Shown here piece after piece: positions 46,795 to 59,710 of a DNA stretch of 64,000 nucleotides; positions within the stretch are counted from its first letter, which is position 1, and each line of letters opens with the position of its first letter. This stretch comes from Paragordius varius. Its lineage: Eukaryota > Nematomorpha. The stretch lies in assembly GCA_964247055.1 (NCBI GenBank), contig OZ176050.1:10478001-10542000 (forward strand), given 5' to 3'. The notes beneath the pieces were generated by a model. That model made no database searches. It was not told the origin of the DNA and saw only the letters and a list, made by a program, of their open reading frames with translations. The translations under genes were made by a program, and so were the position numbers.

Positions 46795-49700
46795 CTGAAT
46801 TTGTTATCTGAAAATGTAAGCATTCTGTCATTGTGACATACTTTTGGTTAGTTGGTTGAAGATGATGTTTGATATATTCTTATTATTATTGCTATCTTAT
46901 ATCGATGGACATATCTCTATCTGCTTATATACGTAATATTCCTCTGAATTAAAAATATAAAATAATAATCATAATATAAAAAAGGGAAATGACATACTAT
47001 CTCTCTATATATATGTATCAAAGATATTTGTATATTCCAATTTTGTCATTATTCATTCCTTTTCCAAATTTAGTTAAGAAAAAATATATATATATATATA
47101 TATATATAAATATATAAAATGAAAGTTTGGTCAGTAAACTTGGTGTTATGCGAGATGTAATGTTCTGAAAAGTATTATATACTAAGGAACAGCCAAAATT
47201 TTGTAATATTATATGTACATAGATAGCATTACAATTTATATGGAAGATGTGTCGTCCCTCAGTTATATATACAGATATTATTGTGTAAAGAAACCATGCG
47301 TGGAAACATAAAACATTCATTCTAATTTGAAATCGATATTAAACTCATATATTTATACTTTTATTATTATTATTAAATGAATTTATAAACTAATGTCATT
47401 TATAAAACATTTTTGATATATATATATATATATATATATTTGGTTTTTGGAATTTTTCGGACAGATTAGTTAAATCATACCAGCTAAGTATAAGCGCATT
47501 ATATTTTTATGGTGATTAAGTTTTTACATGTTTAGGAATATCAAATTAAACCCCAAACCTCTGCATATCTGCCACAACGAAAACCCAAATTTGTTTAAAA
47601 ACAAACGAAAAAATTTAATAACGCTCTCATTTTTTTTATCAATTTTATCAAATTAAAATGAATAAAATAACTGAATAAAGATTTACTCGGTCCACTCGGA
47701 ATTTAAGATTATTGGTGTACGGAATTCAATTGACATCTCCATAAACAGTAAAATAGGGAATAAAATTGCAGAAGAATAAGCATTACAGTGTCTCTCACAC
47801 TACAAATTATATTATATATGAACATTTTTGCATTTTACATTTTATCCAACACAATTTGCAATTTTCTGTAATCTATTGATTATTATTTCACAAAAATTTA
47901 CCATTATCATTAGTTTTTTTGTCATCATCTGTTTTGGTTTTATTTTGTCGTCTTCCCATAAAAAAATAATCCTATGTGGTGGTGGCTGTTAGAAGGAATA
48001 AAAGATAAGGAGAGGAGATTTACAGTGTGGAATTTTACACAATAAATATATATACATATAAATATAATTATTATGGTAACAAGTGATATTATAATATTAT
48101 TTTGTAAGAGGATTATATGTAAAAAAAATAATTATTACTAAAATATTATAAATAAATTTGAATCTACCTTAAATCATTGATACAATCGATATATTTGATT
48201 AACAAAAAATTAGATTGGATTTTTTTATATTAACATTACGTTTAATTAATCACTATATATATTGGATTACAAATTTATCGCTTTTCTAATTTATAATAAG
48301 TGTTGATATCATTTGAAACCTAAATTAGATTCAAAGAATTTTTTCAAATTTTTTTTTATTTTGTATTTCCAGTGTTTTTTGTGAAAAAATAGTTTGGATT
48401 CCATTTCATTGATTTTACAGATAATTATTTGATGATTAAATAGATTTGAAAATTTAAATAATGGTAAATTTTTAAAAACTATTTTTTGGACCGATCTGTA
48501 ACCGCGGGTCCAGCCCCAACGTTTTTGTCAAAAGTTTCCAATAATTTTAAAATTGGCTTTAATTCCGTTTCTCGATTTATGGAAAAGTTTTATCTTGAAA
48601 TCTTAAATAATTGCTTAATTATTGATAAATCTGTTAATGGGGCTTATCTATTTGATAATATATGTTTAAGACTTATTTGAGATAAAGTGTTGGACTTAGA
48701 GATTGTTTAAAACAGTTTAGAATAATTCGGTATTTGTATCAATACTGTAATATAAAAAAATATGTCTTATATTAATCCAAAGTCACCGCATCTTAGAATA
48801 TGCACTTCTACGGGTTTATAGTATAAACTTCTGCATTTGGTAATTTTTATCTTAAGCTTAAAAGTCTAAATTCAAAATCGGTTTTTCAAACAGAATTCAA
48901 ACCACCCCAAAATCAAATGTAAAATCCATGGACTCTATTTTTAAGTTAATGGAAGTAAAATCATGACTAATCAACATTTTGCCTAAAAATCTTATGTATT
49001 AAACTTACCACAAATTTGAGAGGATTAACAGATTTGTTTATGATAACATACCTAACGCAATACTGCACCCAATCGAAGGACCTTATACTTATATTTATTA
49101 TTAATAACCTAAAAACCAAAATTTTAATTACATACTCATTAAATACAAGATGTGGGGAAATGTTTAACATTTAGAAAAACAATTGCGTAATTTTGGGTTA
49201 AGAATGGTCTTTAAACTGACATTTTCATAATATTTATATTAACAATAGATCAACAAATATACTAATATAAAAAAAGACTATTAATATATGAATAACATAT
49301 AATTAACTATTAATTTATGTTAAGCTTAGTGATCAATATTTTAAAACGTATTTAAATTTTGATTAGACTATACAACTTCATTTAATATTTGTATGTTGTC
49401 TATCATGTTATAAATCCTGACTAATTTTCGATTTTTTATTGATTCTTCTTTTATCTGTAAAGTCTGTAGGGATTTTTACAAATAATAAAAAAAGAAAAAA
49501 TGGATATAAAAATATATATTATGAAAGAATATTTTTTTTCCTAAAAAATGAAAATGATGCATATTGTCTTTATTCATTATACAAGTGGTTTTCCACTGTA
49601 AAAAAAGAGTTATGCAAAGCAAGGGAATTTGCAATATAAAAGGATATATTAAATGATAAATAAATATTTGAATAAAAAAGGGATTTTTATTTTTTTTTGC

Positions 49701-50146
49701 GCAATTCTGCGCACAAATTGTGAAAATTAGGAAAGAAAGATTTGAGATAAAATTTGTTTGTTAATCCACACAATACACACAATAATAATTACCATTTGAA
49801 ATTTAAGCATTTAATCATTAATATATGACAAATAATTATTATTATTGATTAGTTTGCAATTTATAAAAATAATATTTATAAAATGCTAATGTTACAGCGG
49901 TGTTTTACAATTCGCTAATATTGTACTTATACATATGTCATCAAAATTAAACCATTAATTAGTCTTTTATCCTCAAAATCTTTAAAAAACTGTTAAAATT
50001 AAATATGCAATATAATTTAGTTAGCAATCCTATTTAAACCCTTTGTTTCAGTTTGAAAAAGTAAATGATCTTTTTTTGTACAATAATAATAGAACCGATA
50101 TTTGTATTACAATCAAACAGTCACCCAATCTTTGCCGCACATGACA

Positions 50147-50210
<64 letters not shown>

Positions 50211-51036
50211 ATATATTTTTGGGCGTATTTTATCCCAAAATATTTTTTTTTAAGAATTTATTTCTCTCTCTTAAACTACGTGTTTTTATCATTCGGTAAA
50301 TACATATGATACACCGAGTATACGATCTAGATATTTTAAAAAACATATTTTTAGGAGTTAGAGGCTAAACCGAAATATTTTGATAAGAGTGGTTCAACTA
50401 TGCTGGAAGTTCTTTATGAATGAAAATAAATTATCCATTATTGTATTTATATGAGCTTGCACGTTTTCTGGATATGCTTCTAGCCACGGTTTTTATATAC
50501 TTGCATTTTTTAAAAAAGCCCTATTTTATTAGAGGGTGTAACATAATCAAGAGACCAATTCAAAAATATGGCTCGACTACGCTAGGAGGATTGATAAAAA
50601 TAAAAAATTGTCCTTGAATTTAAATGGGTTCCATCTTCAAAATTGCAACAGCATTTTTATAAATATAGAGATAGAAATGATTGTAAAAGAAATAAATAAT
50701 CAAAACATCGAAACTTATCTCTACCAAGCTTGTAATACAAAAATAAGATTAAATGGTTATTGTTATTAAATAGAATACAAAACAACATGTTTTCAATAAA
50801 CTTGGGTCAGAAACTTAAAAGCAGGTTTTGGAACTATGCGGTACAATTAACAAAAGTCGATTATGTACAAAAGTCTTAGCACCTAACTTGATTTTATTGA
50901 CCGAAGTTACGATAATTTTAACATACTTGGCCGAATCCCAAAATCTGTTAAAATTATATTTTTTTAAAATACGAACCTAATATTATAAATACATAAAAAA
51001 ATATCAAGCGTTTTCTTGATGCAGATGCAGCTAGAG
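46795..51036. other. Stretch without a supported gene
   Basis: Holds the possible signal-peptide frame at 47110-47320 (-), a (TA)n at 50150, a decayed repeat-like segment at 48486-48680, and a minus-strand open stretch at 48990-49170 (SFDWVQYCVRYVIINKSVN) bounded by a possible donor GTGGTAAGT. None could be joined into a gene. Confidence 0.5.
50150..50201. repeat. (TA)n microsatellite
   Basis: About 26 TA units. Confidence 0.95.
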
Positions 51037-53354
51037 CAGTGGTACTCACCAAAAAAATTTGACGGCCCAAATAAAATATATATTTTTTTCGAGGGCCATG
51101 TACCTAATAATGGCAAAAATTCCATTTGACATATGCACTTATTTATACTCTAAATCAGCACAATGAATTTTTTGCTGATCACATGTAAATCCAGCTAAAA
51201 ACTCGTATTGGACCATTTAGTTAAAATATTATAACAATATTTATTTTGATATTAACCAATAATTTCGCCTCATGGACAGGCCAATCTTAATACGTCATCC
51301 ATTTGATCATTAAGCGAATATGTTATTCTGGACATACATCATTTTTGAATATGCCGTCTCACACGTGTAAGTTGAGGAAAAACAGTTAGGATAACTTGAG
51401 CACATTTTTTATATTTTCATATATATTTGGCACATCTTGCCAAAACTCTACATATCTTTCTTCTCTACGATTCTCCTTGAACATAGTTTCCGAATTGGAT
51501 ATTTTTAAAATCTACGAATTCAATGATATGCGCCTGATCATAACCGAATTAAGTTGCTTAATATTGGATATATCCATATGCCACATGGATTTTCAACGAG
51601 TTTAAGCAATTGATATTTCTTAAGTCTTGACTGAATTTCATCTCATTAGATAAAAATGATAAATGATTGATTATTTTTAAATGAATTTCCGTGGTAATTC
51701 CATATTTTCTACATGAATCGTTTTAAGTGTTGGAAAATATAGGAGTGTTTTATTTATAAAATCTTCTTTATATATTACTAATTTTTCAAAAGAAAATATG
51801 ATTAGCGAATTGGGTTATTATTTTGCTCCCTAGAAGACTCTTATTAAAAATACGTTTGTTAGTAATGTCGCAAAGGTAGGTTGATAACATCCACCATTGT
51901 CACTATTAATCCTCGTCAAACTTTCTGATATCTTTTATAAATAATAAAATTTCATGTCTTAAAATAAAAAATCTATTTAATTTGCTAAGTTAGTCATCTC
52001 ACAGCGGTGTACAAAAAGATACCATCAAACTCACCGTGGATATCTTTAAGACGGTTTTTCGAATTTACGGCGGTTGAATTTTCTGCCACAGGTTAACTAT
52101 ATCCAAAACCGTTTTAATTACTGATTCAAGTGATTCATCTTTTACACTCGAAACCAAGTTTTGCTTATGAATAAAGCAGTGAAGATAAAGTATTTTGCAA
52201 ATTATATTTGTTTTTCAAAAAAGGAATAAATCCTTTGTGTTTTTATCATATAGGGACATCTGTGCAGATCGAAACCAATTTTTTCATAGATATACCATTA
52301 TTATCGAAGTTGCAAAATCCCACGAAGAGCGCACTTTGAGTGTTGAACTAATATCAGTGCCTAGAATGAATAGCAATACTAAAATATTTGCAGTTTTTCA
52401 GAGCCAATAATGTATTGTTAAAAATATATTTAGACATATCTTCAATGCGTCGCGCACAGTTGAATCAGAAAGTTGAATTTTAATTTGCTTCATCATCTGA
52501 TCTTTATGGAATTTATCAAATAAAAAAAGCAATCATTTATTAGACATTCTTTTATTAGTAAGGAGTCAGTAAACGGTTTTATTTTATCTTAAAATATAGC
52601 AAATTTCATACGAAGCTACACAGCTTATCCCTGGGAAAAAGCTATAATTTTTCTTGTATAATTCCTTAATCTTTTTATATTTTTCGTTTCTTTCCTCATA
52701 TTTTTCCCGTAATTTATGAGAATGATGGATTGTAATATGTCTTTCAATATTGTATTTTTTTATAATAGGTTATCCTTACATATAAGGCAGGTAACAACAT
52801 TTTTATTTAAAACGACAAAGAATTTTTCTTCCCATTCTTTTTCAAAGGAGCGATTTTCATGGGATATAATTTTATCATTAGATGTCATTGAATTTATCAA
52901 ATATTATTTTGAATTATGCTAACAGGTCGAAATTTAATGATTCTGATTTGAAAAATATTTTATGGAAATGAGTTATAAAAAATGATGCAGGATAGCAATG
53001 AAAAGAATAATATATGCAAGTTTGGGTGAAAGGCTTGCTTAACAAAATGGGAATGCAATAAAAATTTTAAAATAGAAAAAATATATTACAGAAACATAAA
53101 CAAAGTGTGTAAAAATTTTAAAATAATTTTAATGTAGGAAAATTTTCTACATTTCAAATTGGGTAAAAAATAAAAATTACCAAAATTAAATCTAGAGAAA
53201 ATAAATTACTATTTAAATAAGCGACAATTCGTTTATGTAAATTTTAAAAATTCATCAATAAAAAAAATAATTTGTATCAATATAGTCATAGGGCAATTTT
53301 AAAGCACCCTTAGGGCCGCATGCGGCCCGCGGTTTGAGTATCACTGAGCTAGAG
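51029..53354 (-). mobile_element. hAT DNA transposon with both ends and 8-bp target duplication
   Basis: Element 51037-53346, with termini CAGTGGTACTCA and (inverted) CAGTGATACTCA, flanked on both sides by the identical 8-mer AGCTAGAG (51029-51036 and 53347-53354). Minus-strand remnants of the transposase run from right to left: FEKEWEEKFFVVLNKNVVTC then CLICKDN near 52800-52870 (BED-like N-terminal part), and LHCFIHKQNLVSSVKDESLE near 52150, the block typical of hAT proteins related to GTF2IRD2/ZBED. Several stops and frame changes make it inactive. The target seems to be an older element whose other half follows at 53355-53600 (GGGCGCCGG, TGGGCGCCAG). Confidence 0.9.
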
Positions 53355-54523
53355 GGAAGAAAAGGGGCTGATGCACCAGGCGCTATAGTTGAAGGGGCGC
53401 CGGATTTTTTAATTTATTTCAAAAAATAGCTATTTAAAAGTAACTTAAATAATACATAAAAAGTCACCCATGTATGAGTGGTCACGACGGTTTGAATTTG
53501 ATTTTTTTAAACGCGAGGAGTGTCGCATTGAGGGGTCGGCATAACGGATTCTTGCACTGGGCGCCAGAAATGCAAGCTACGACTCTGTCTTTATGCAAAA
53601 AGTGATAGCAATATAATGGCAGACAACTGTGCGTTAAGTTTTGTTATCTTATATGGCTTTTTTCCTCTGGACCATCAATCACGGTATATAATAATTTGCA
53701 ATCCCAAAAACACCTTAATAAATTGTAAATTATACACTTAGATGTGAAATCAATCGTTGATGCTTAATAAACGCATGAATGTAATTAACACTCTTTACAC
53801 AAAAAAGGTATCCTGATCAAATGTATATATAATATTCCGATATAAAAATGTATGATTATCAGTGTTTTTGGTTTGGGGGCTTAGAAGGTATCAACCACTC
53901 TTATAGTAATAACTCCATATAAATAATTGCAAAATTATATAAAATTTTGGTAAGTTATACTTCAACCAAATTATTTTGTTATACATAAATATTGAGAAAA
54001 ATTTTATTTTTATGACTATTTGAATTTTGTTTAAAAGTGGTGTGGTTAATAATAGACAAGATTAGGAGATAAATATTAAAATATAAGATGCACGAAAAAA
54101 TATATTTAATGACCTATTTGTTTATTCTCTCACAAATAATTAAGTCTTTCTTGGTAATTTTGGTTGGAGAATGAGTCATTTAAATAAGTTATATTACATT
54201 TATGGTACTTTCTCAAAATCAAGAAAGCAAATTCAACACACATTGATTTAAAAATTCCTTTTATAAATTAGCCTCTTACTTTAGCCCCACCCAAAAATAA
54301 TTGATTTTGAACAATTATTGGTTTTAAAGCATTCAAAACTAGGAGATTAAAATTTAATAAATTTATTTATAAAATCCCCTAAGGTGATTGAGTTCATTTT
54401 AAAATAAGCCTAGTAGTTATGTATGAAACTAGGTTTGAACAAATATTGGTTTTACATTATTACCTGGAAAAATTTATATTTAAGGAGCCGCTCTCTGAAA
54501 TTACATTTACAAAACAACTAGAG

Positions 54524-54568
<45 letters not shown>

Positions 54569-55234
54569 CATCCTAATTATTTTTTAGAAAGGTTTAGATT
54601 GCTGAGCGTTTTAAGGGCTCCCGCTTAAAATACCCCCCAAAAAAATATTTAAAACATTTTTGGAATCTGTATAGTCTCATTCTCATGCATTCCTTTTTAA
54701 CCGAGGTAATCAATTCGCACTGTAAAAGCCCTTTATACTAAATGACTATCATTAATAAAACCTTTTGATCAATCAAGTAAATTAATAACGGACATTTTTG
54801 ATATGATAAATTTTACAATGTCCATATAATGGGTGTCTGTGAACTCTTATAAAAGATGGTTAAAGATAGTCTTTTAAATAGAATATGTGGAAAAATTATA
54901 ACTCATTTTATCACCAATTAAGCGATTCGCTAATTATAATTTAGGCGACAAAGACGCGTGACAGGGCCAGGTTGTAATCATTAAAAAATATATTTAAGAA
55001 AAAAAGCAATACTTATATCAATTAAATTTTTTTGAGGTCGTAAAGTCTCATTACTTTGGACCCATCTAAAATGAGTTAGTTATTCTAAAATAAATGTAAA
55101 TGCCGAAAATGAGCGATATGGATCTTAAAATACATATTGCACGGGTAGGATGTAAAATTAATGAAATATTAATTCTGATAGAAAAACGAATCAGGATTAA
55201 TTCCAAAAACATCAGTTATAATAATATAAACTAT
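53355..55234. other. Stretch with old transposon debris, no gene
   Basis: 53355-53600 carries GC-rich words (GGCGCCGG, GAGGGGTCGGC, TGGGCGCCAG) that look like a decayed DNA transposon interrupted by the hAT. Near 54945-54975 the word GCGTGACAGGGCCAG resembles the right end of the Helitron-like element at 57594. The rest shows nothing I can support. Confidence 0.5.
54527..54564. repeat. (TA)n microsatellite
   Basis: About 19 TA units. Confidence 0.95.
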
Positions 55235-55542
55235 ACCATTTGCACTTCAAGAGTATCTTTGAACACTTCAAGTGGTCCTTTAATATTTCAAGTTGGTGCT
55301 TGAACATTTCAAGTTGGTCTTTAAAAATTTTAAATTTTAATTTAACCATAATATTTGCATTTATTTTTTTATTTCATTATTATTTAACCTAATTTTCTTT
55401 ATTTATTATGTATTTTTTCGATTAAAAATAAATATTTTTATTCCAAAAACTCTTTTTGGTTTCAAATTATTTTTTATCCAATTTAACAAAATTATTAACA
55501 TTTAAATGTTTTCAATGAAAAATTGTAAATAATACCCAGAAA

Positions 55543-57594
55543 TCTAATTTATAAAAAGGAAAATGCTGGCTTTATCTGTTACTGGAAAACCGGTAGACCC
55601 ATTCAAATCCAAATGTCGAAAAAATATAATCATTAATGAATGCCTCGGCTTCGCCCTTTTTTTAAATGGGCTCCCAGTTCGGGCCCACCCCGTGTAAAAA
55701 ACGGGTTTTTTTGAAAACAGAAGTCAACAAAAATCGTGTCTTTAAGACAATTTTCCGGGACACGTGTTGGACCATTCGATTTCAAATATGATTTTTTTTA
55801 CTTATTTTCGATTGCCCCGAACATAGTCGGCTCGCTTTTTTAATTTAGGCCCTCTTTTTACCCACTCCCCTGTAAAATGCCATTTTTTTCAAAAAAAACA
55901 AAGTCCACAAAAATAATTTTTTGAATCTGTTTTTCGCCCACGGTATGAGACCGTTAAAATTCAATAAGGATTCCAGGTATTCACTGTTAAAAGACAAAAA
56001 TTTTAGTCGTGCGTTTTTTTCATATTAGCTGCTGGGTAAGGAGATAACCGCTAAAAACTGCCCTATAGCGAGCCTTGGGGCTAAATTTCAGAAAACCTAT
56101 CAGGCCATATGATTTCAATAGGTGCCTAAAATATTACCCGTAACAAGGCAAAAATTTAGGTCGTGCGGTTTTTATAAATTGCCGTTAATTAGGCCCTTTA
56201 CGCCCTAAAAAATGCGCCACCATAGAATTATTTTTTTAATTTTGAGGCAATTTTTTCATAAACTAATGAGGGCATATGGAATAAATCATAATTCGAGGTA
56301 TTCACTGTTAAGAGACAAAAATTTTAATCAAGCCCTTTTTTTGTATCAGCCTCTGGATAGGGAGTTACCTGTCTAAAACTGCGCCACCATATCGAAATTG
56401 CGTAGTTTAGGAGTCAATTTTCAGAAAACTTATCAGGCCACATAAGTTTAATATGGGCCTGAAATATTACCCGTAAAAAGGCAAAAGAATCGAGAGGTTT
56501 TTAAATTAGCCGTTAATTAAATACCCTTGCCCTGAAAAATGCGCCATTACAGAATGATTTTTTTTGAGGTAATTTTTCGAAAATCCCACTAGAGCATATG
56601 GAATCAATCATGAATCCATGTAACACCCGAATTAAGGCAAAAATTAAAATCGAGCGTTTTTTTGTTTCCCCCGTGATTAAGGGGCTAGTAAAACTGCGTC
56701 ACCATATAGATACAGCATGCCTTTGGAGCCGAATTTCAGAAAACCTATGAGAATAATAGGAACATATAGAATTAATAATTCCAGATATTCCCCATATAAA
56801 AGTAAAAAAATTTGCCCAACGCCTTTTTGTACCTGCTCCTAGCTACCCGCCAAAAACTGCGCCACTATGTAGAAATTGCGTTGTTTTAGAGATAATTTAG
56901 AGAAAATTTATGAAGCCAATGTGTATATTAAAAGCTTGAAATATTACCCGTTAGGCAAAAATTATGGTCAGGCGTTTTTTTATTAGCGGTTAATTTGGGC
57001 CTTTATGCCTTAAAAATACGCCATCATACAACGATTATTCAGTGTTGTGGCATTTTTTGGATAACCCATGAGACGATGGTATCAAGTTTCCAAATATTTG
57101 CCCTATAAAGGCAAAGAAAGCGCTTTTTTCATATAGGTCTATGGGTAGGGGTCTAACGGTTTAAAACTCAGACGCCATACAAAAATGGCCTGGTTTTAGA
57201 GCTAATTTTCAAAATATTTCAGAAGCTATACGACTTCAGTTAAACACATTTTTCTTTAAATGGGACCACAAATGATTTACTTTTTATATACCTTAATCTG
57301 AGTTTTGTGAACACAATTTCAAAATAAAACTTTTAACCATGATTTCGTAAAAGGAAATCTTAAAATAAATCCAATGAAGGTAGAATATTAACTATATAAG
57401 GGACAGTTTAAATATGATCGATTTCGAGTAAACAATATTTGTGCCTATGCAAAAACCCGTAAAAGAATAATTAAAGACATTCTTTTTATTAAATATGATT
57501 TTTATTATTTTTCATCCATTTTTTGCAAATTATTAAGAATAATATCGGTTATCGGTGAGAATATGTCACAACGAAGCGTGATAGGGCCAGCTAG
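55543..57594 (+). mobile_element. Helitron-like non-autonomous element, tandem-repeat interior
   Basis: Left end TCTAATTTATAAAAAGG preceded by A, and right end CTAG followed by T, fit Helitron termini. The left 480 bp (GAAAATGCTGGCTTTATCTG, ACCGGTAGACCCATTC, GGGCCCACCCCGTG) are homologous, in reverse orientation, to 62880-63410. No Rep/helicase coding is visible. The 3' hairpin is poor here, so the right boundary is less sure. Confidence 0.6.
55980..57250. repeat. Tandem array of about 160-bp units
   Basis: The anchor CTGCGCCACCATA recurs with changes near 56058, 56215, 56381, 56545, 56697, 56859, 57017 and 57172, that is every 152 to 166 bp. Units alternate between two types (one with TTTTCAGAAAACCTATCAGG, one with GCCGTTAATTAGG), giving a dimer of about 320 bp. 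It lies inside the Helitron-like element. Confidence 0.75.
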
Positions 57595-58080
57595 TCTTTA
57601 TATTATAATTACGTGTTAAAATCTTATAAATATCCAAAATAATTAAAAAAATAAATAAAGATATGCGGCTTCTCAAGTTGATATTGATTTAAAATTTATT
57701 TTAAATAATAGAAGTTTAAAAACGATAGAATAGATGAATGATTTACAAAGTAAAAACAAAACAAAAAAGTCAAAGGACCTACTTGAAGTGTTCCAGGACC
57801 AACTTGAAATGTTAAAGGACCAGCTTGAAGTGTTCAAGGGCCAACTTGAAATGTTTAAGGACCAACTTGAAGAGTTCAAGGACACCCTTGAAGTGCAAAT
57901 GGTATATACCAGGTAATTAGTTTTAACCGGATTTTCTGTAAAAACAAATTAAATTTTGGAAGGAAATCGTACATTGGCTATTTTTCGCTTCTATCATATG
58001 TATATGAAGGCCGAGTTAAAAAAACTTAGATTTTTGCGGTATACCCTTAGTCAAGCCATAACGTCTTCTAAATTATTTAA

Positions 58081-59104
58081 GGGCCAGGTGATAAAAAATT
58101 TTTTTTGACTTGACTTGCAAGTTTTTCAAGTCTTGGCTTGCTTTCATGCGATAAAAAAAATTTAACATTACACGACTTAAGTCAAGCAAGAAAACTTGAT
58201 TCGAAGGTGATAAATAATCATATGATCAAGTAAAACTTAAAGATTTTGCAAGTTAGGTGTAGGGCACACTTGACAGATTTTAAAATATGGATAAAATTAT
58301 TTTGGAAACTATTTATGTATAAAATTTAGGTTTTATATTAATTCGAACCTTTGTTAATGCTATAAATTGTTAATTCGATAAATTTTGGCTAATTTATCTA
58401 TTCATCGGGTGGATACAAAAGAGGATAAATTTATAGAAAAACTCTGCTAATATTTAATAGCATGGCATATAAAAATATGGTAAATATATCAATTCCGTGA
58501 CCGCAAAAAAATTGGATTCTCGAAAATTTCTTAAAACTAATAATTAATTATAATCTTGTACAATTTCAAATCTTCGTTTATTAATAGCAAAAGGTTACTT
58601 CACTATTAACCAATGTAAATAATTTATTTTATCATAAATTTATTTCGAATGTAATGTTTATAATCAATTAAAAATAATTATGTTATATTGTGTGAACATC
58701 TTCCCATTATATTTGCAAATGGACTCCAAACAAAATGTAGTGTGATAAAAAATGAAGAATGTTTTAAGGGCGAATGGTTTCATCAATTTAAAAATTATTA
58801 CCAGGCTCAATATTTAGAAAACTCTATAATATTAAATAAGATACTTGCCAGTGAGTTTGAAAAATGTCATAAATGCATATTCTATTAATTGTGCCTTATT
58901 TCAGTTTTGGCTGAAAATGATCAAAATAATTTTTGTAAAATTCGAATCGGGTGGCAATAAAACGTTACATTCACAAGCAAAAGACTTGACTTAAGTGTTT
59001 TTTTATCACCGATCTTCAAGTGTACACTTGCTGGCTTAAGTAAACTTACTCAACTTGCCACGCTTGACTTACAAGTCAAGTGCGATTTTTTTATCACCCC
59101 ACCC
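58081..59104. mobile_element. TIR element with iterated GGTGATAAAAAA
   Basis: Left end GGGCCAGGTGATAAAAAAT and inverted right end GGGTGGGGTGATAAAAAAA define about 1 kb. Both ends continue inward with ACTTGACTTG-type words and repeat the GGTGATAAA word once or twice more, giving end regions of about 140 bp. The interior has a 66-codon plus-strand frame (58688-58888) without known similarity. I cannot name the superfamily and see no clear target duplication. Confidence 0.65.
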
Positions 59105-59710
59105 AGTGTTGCTCTACGAGGTTGTACATCATTGATGCAAAGATGGCCCAAGACACGAGTCAGCTGATGCGGACGAAATTCGAATCGCAAGGTATTTTTC
59201 ACTGGTTTTGATGTCGATACGAAGCATTGTCATATAGCAGAATCTTTCCATACTTTCTGGCTCATTCCGGTTGTTTTCCGATAGTTTTATTTGAGTAACT
59301 GTTAGCGATATTGCTGTCTATTAGCATTTTAGGGACCTCAAAAGTTTATAATGCGCAATACCGCTTTGGTTTCACAAGACAGAGCATGGTTTTTTTGCCG
59401 ATTTGGCCTTATTGTATAGAACGTCTCGGCAAGATCAAAGCCACGATTTATTTCGATTGGTTTATAAGCCAGTTTTCATCAGCAGTCTCAATCCGATAAA
59501 AAAATGATTTCTTTTGTGACGTGAAGCGAGGTTTCCCAATTTGCGATTTTTGATTTGACTTTCGTTCCAATGTGGACATTTACCAGAATCATAGGTCCTA
59601 TTGTTCGTACCCATCTATTTTTAGTTTTTTGTTATACATAATGCCAATTGCTGTTAAGTTTGAGTTGGATCATCATTCAATAGCTCTTTCCCCTTATCGC
59701 TTTCGCAGTT
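59105..59710 (-). mobile_element. mariner transposase relic
   Basis: Minus-strand translation gives, in mariner order and with several stops and frame changes, LNDDPTQT, KSFFYRIETADENWLINRN (the catalytic GDEKW block as ADENW), KLLRS, and KILLYDNASYRH (the HDNARPH block), then ASMMYNLVEQH near the left end. Clearly mariner and inactive; the first catalytic aspartate motif is altered. Confidence 0.8.

Larger units (their letters stand above)
55235..57903. mobile_element. Second foldback-like element with 21-bp tandem units in its ends
   Basis: Ends ACCATTTGCACTTCAAG in inverted orientation at 55235 and 57903, each followed inward by tandem 21-bp units (core TGAACACTTCAAGTTGGTCC), about four on the left and six on the right. 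The terminal word ACCATTT(A/G)CA and the unit length match the short element at 8902-9255. TATA flanks the outer ends. Its interior is occupied by a Helitron-like element, so this is either a large composite or a foldback element that received an insertion. Confidence 0.7.

Noticed and set aside
57734-57916. Plus-strand frame with perfect heptads (LEVFKDQ-type), looks like a coiled coil
   Set aside because: It lies in the 21-bp terminal repeats of the foldback-like element; 21 bp equals seven codons, so any open frame there gives heptads.
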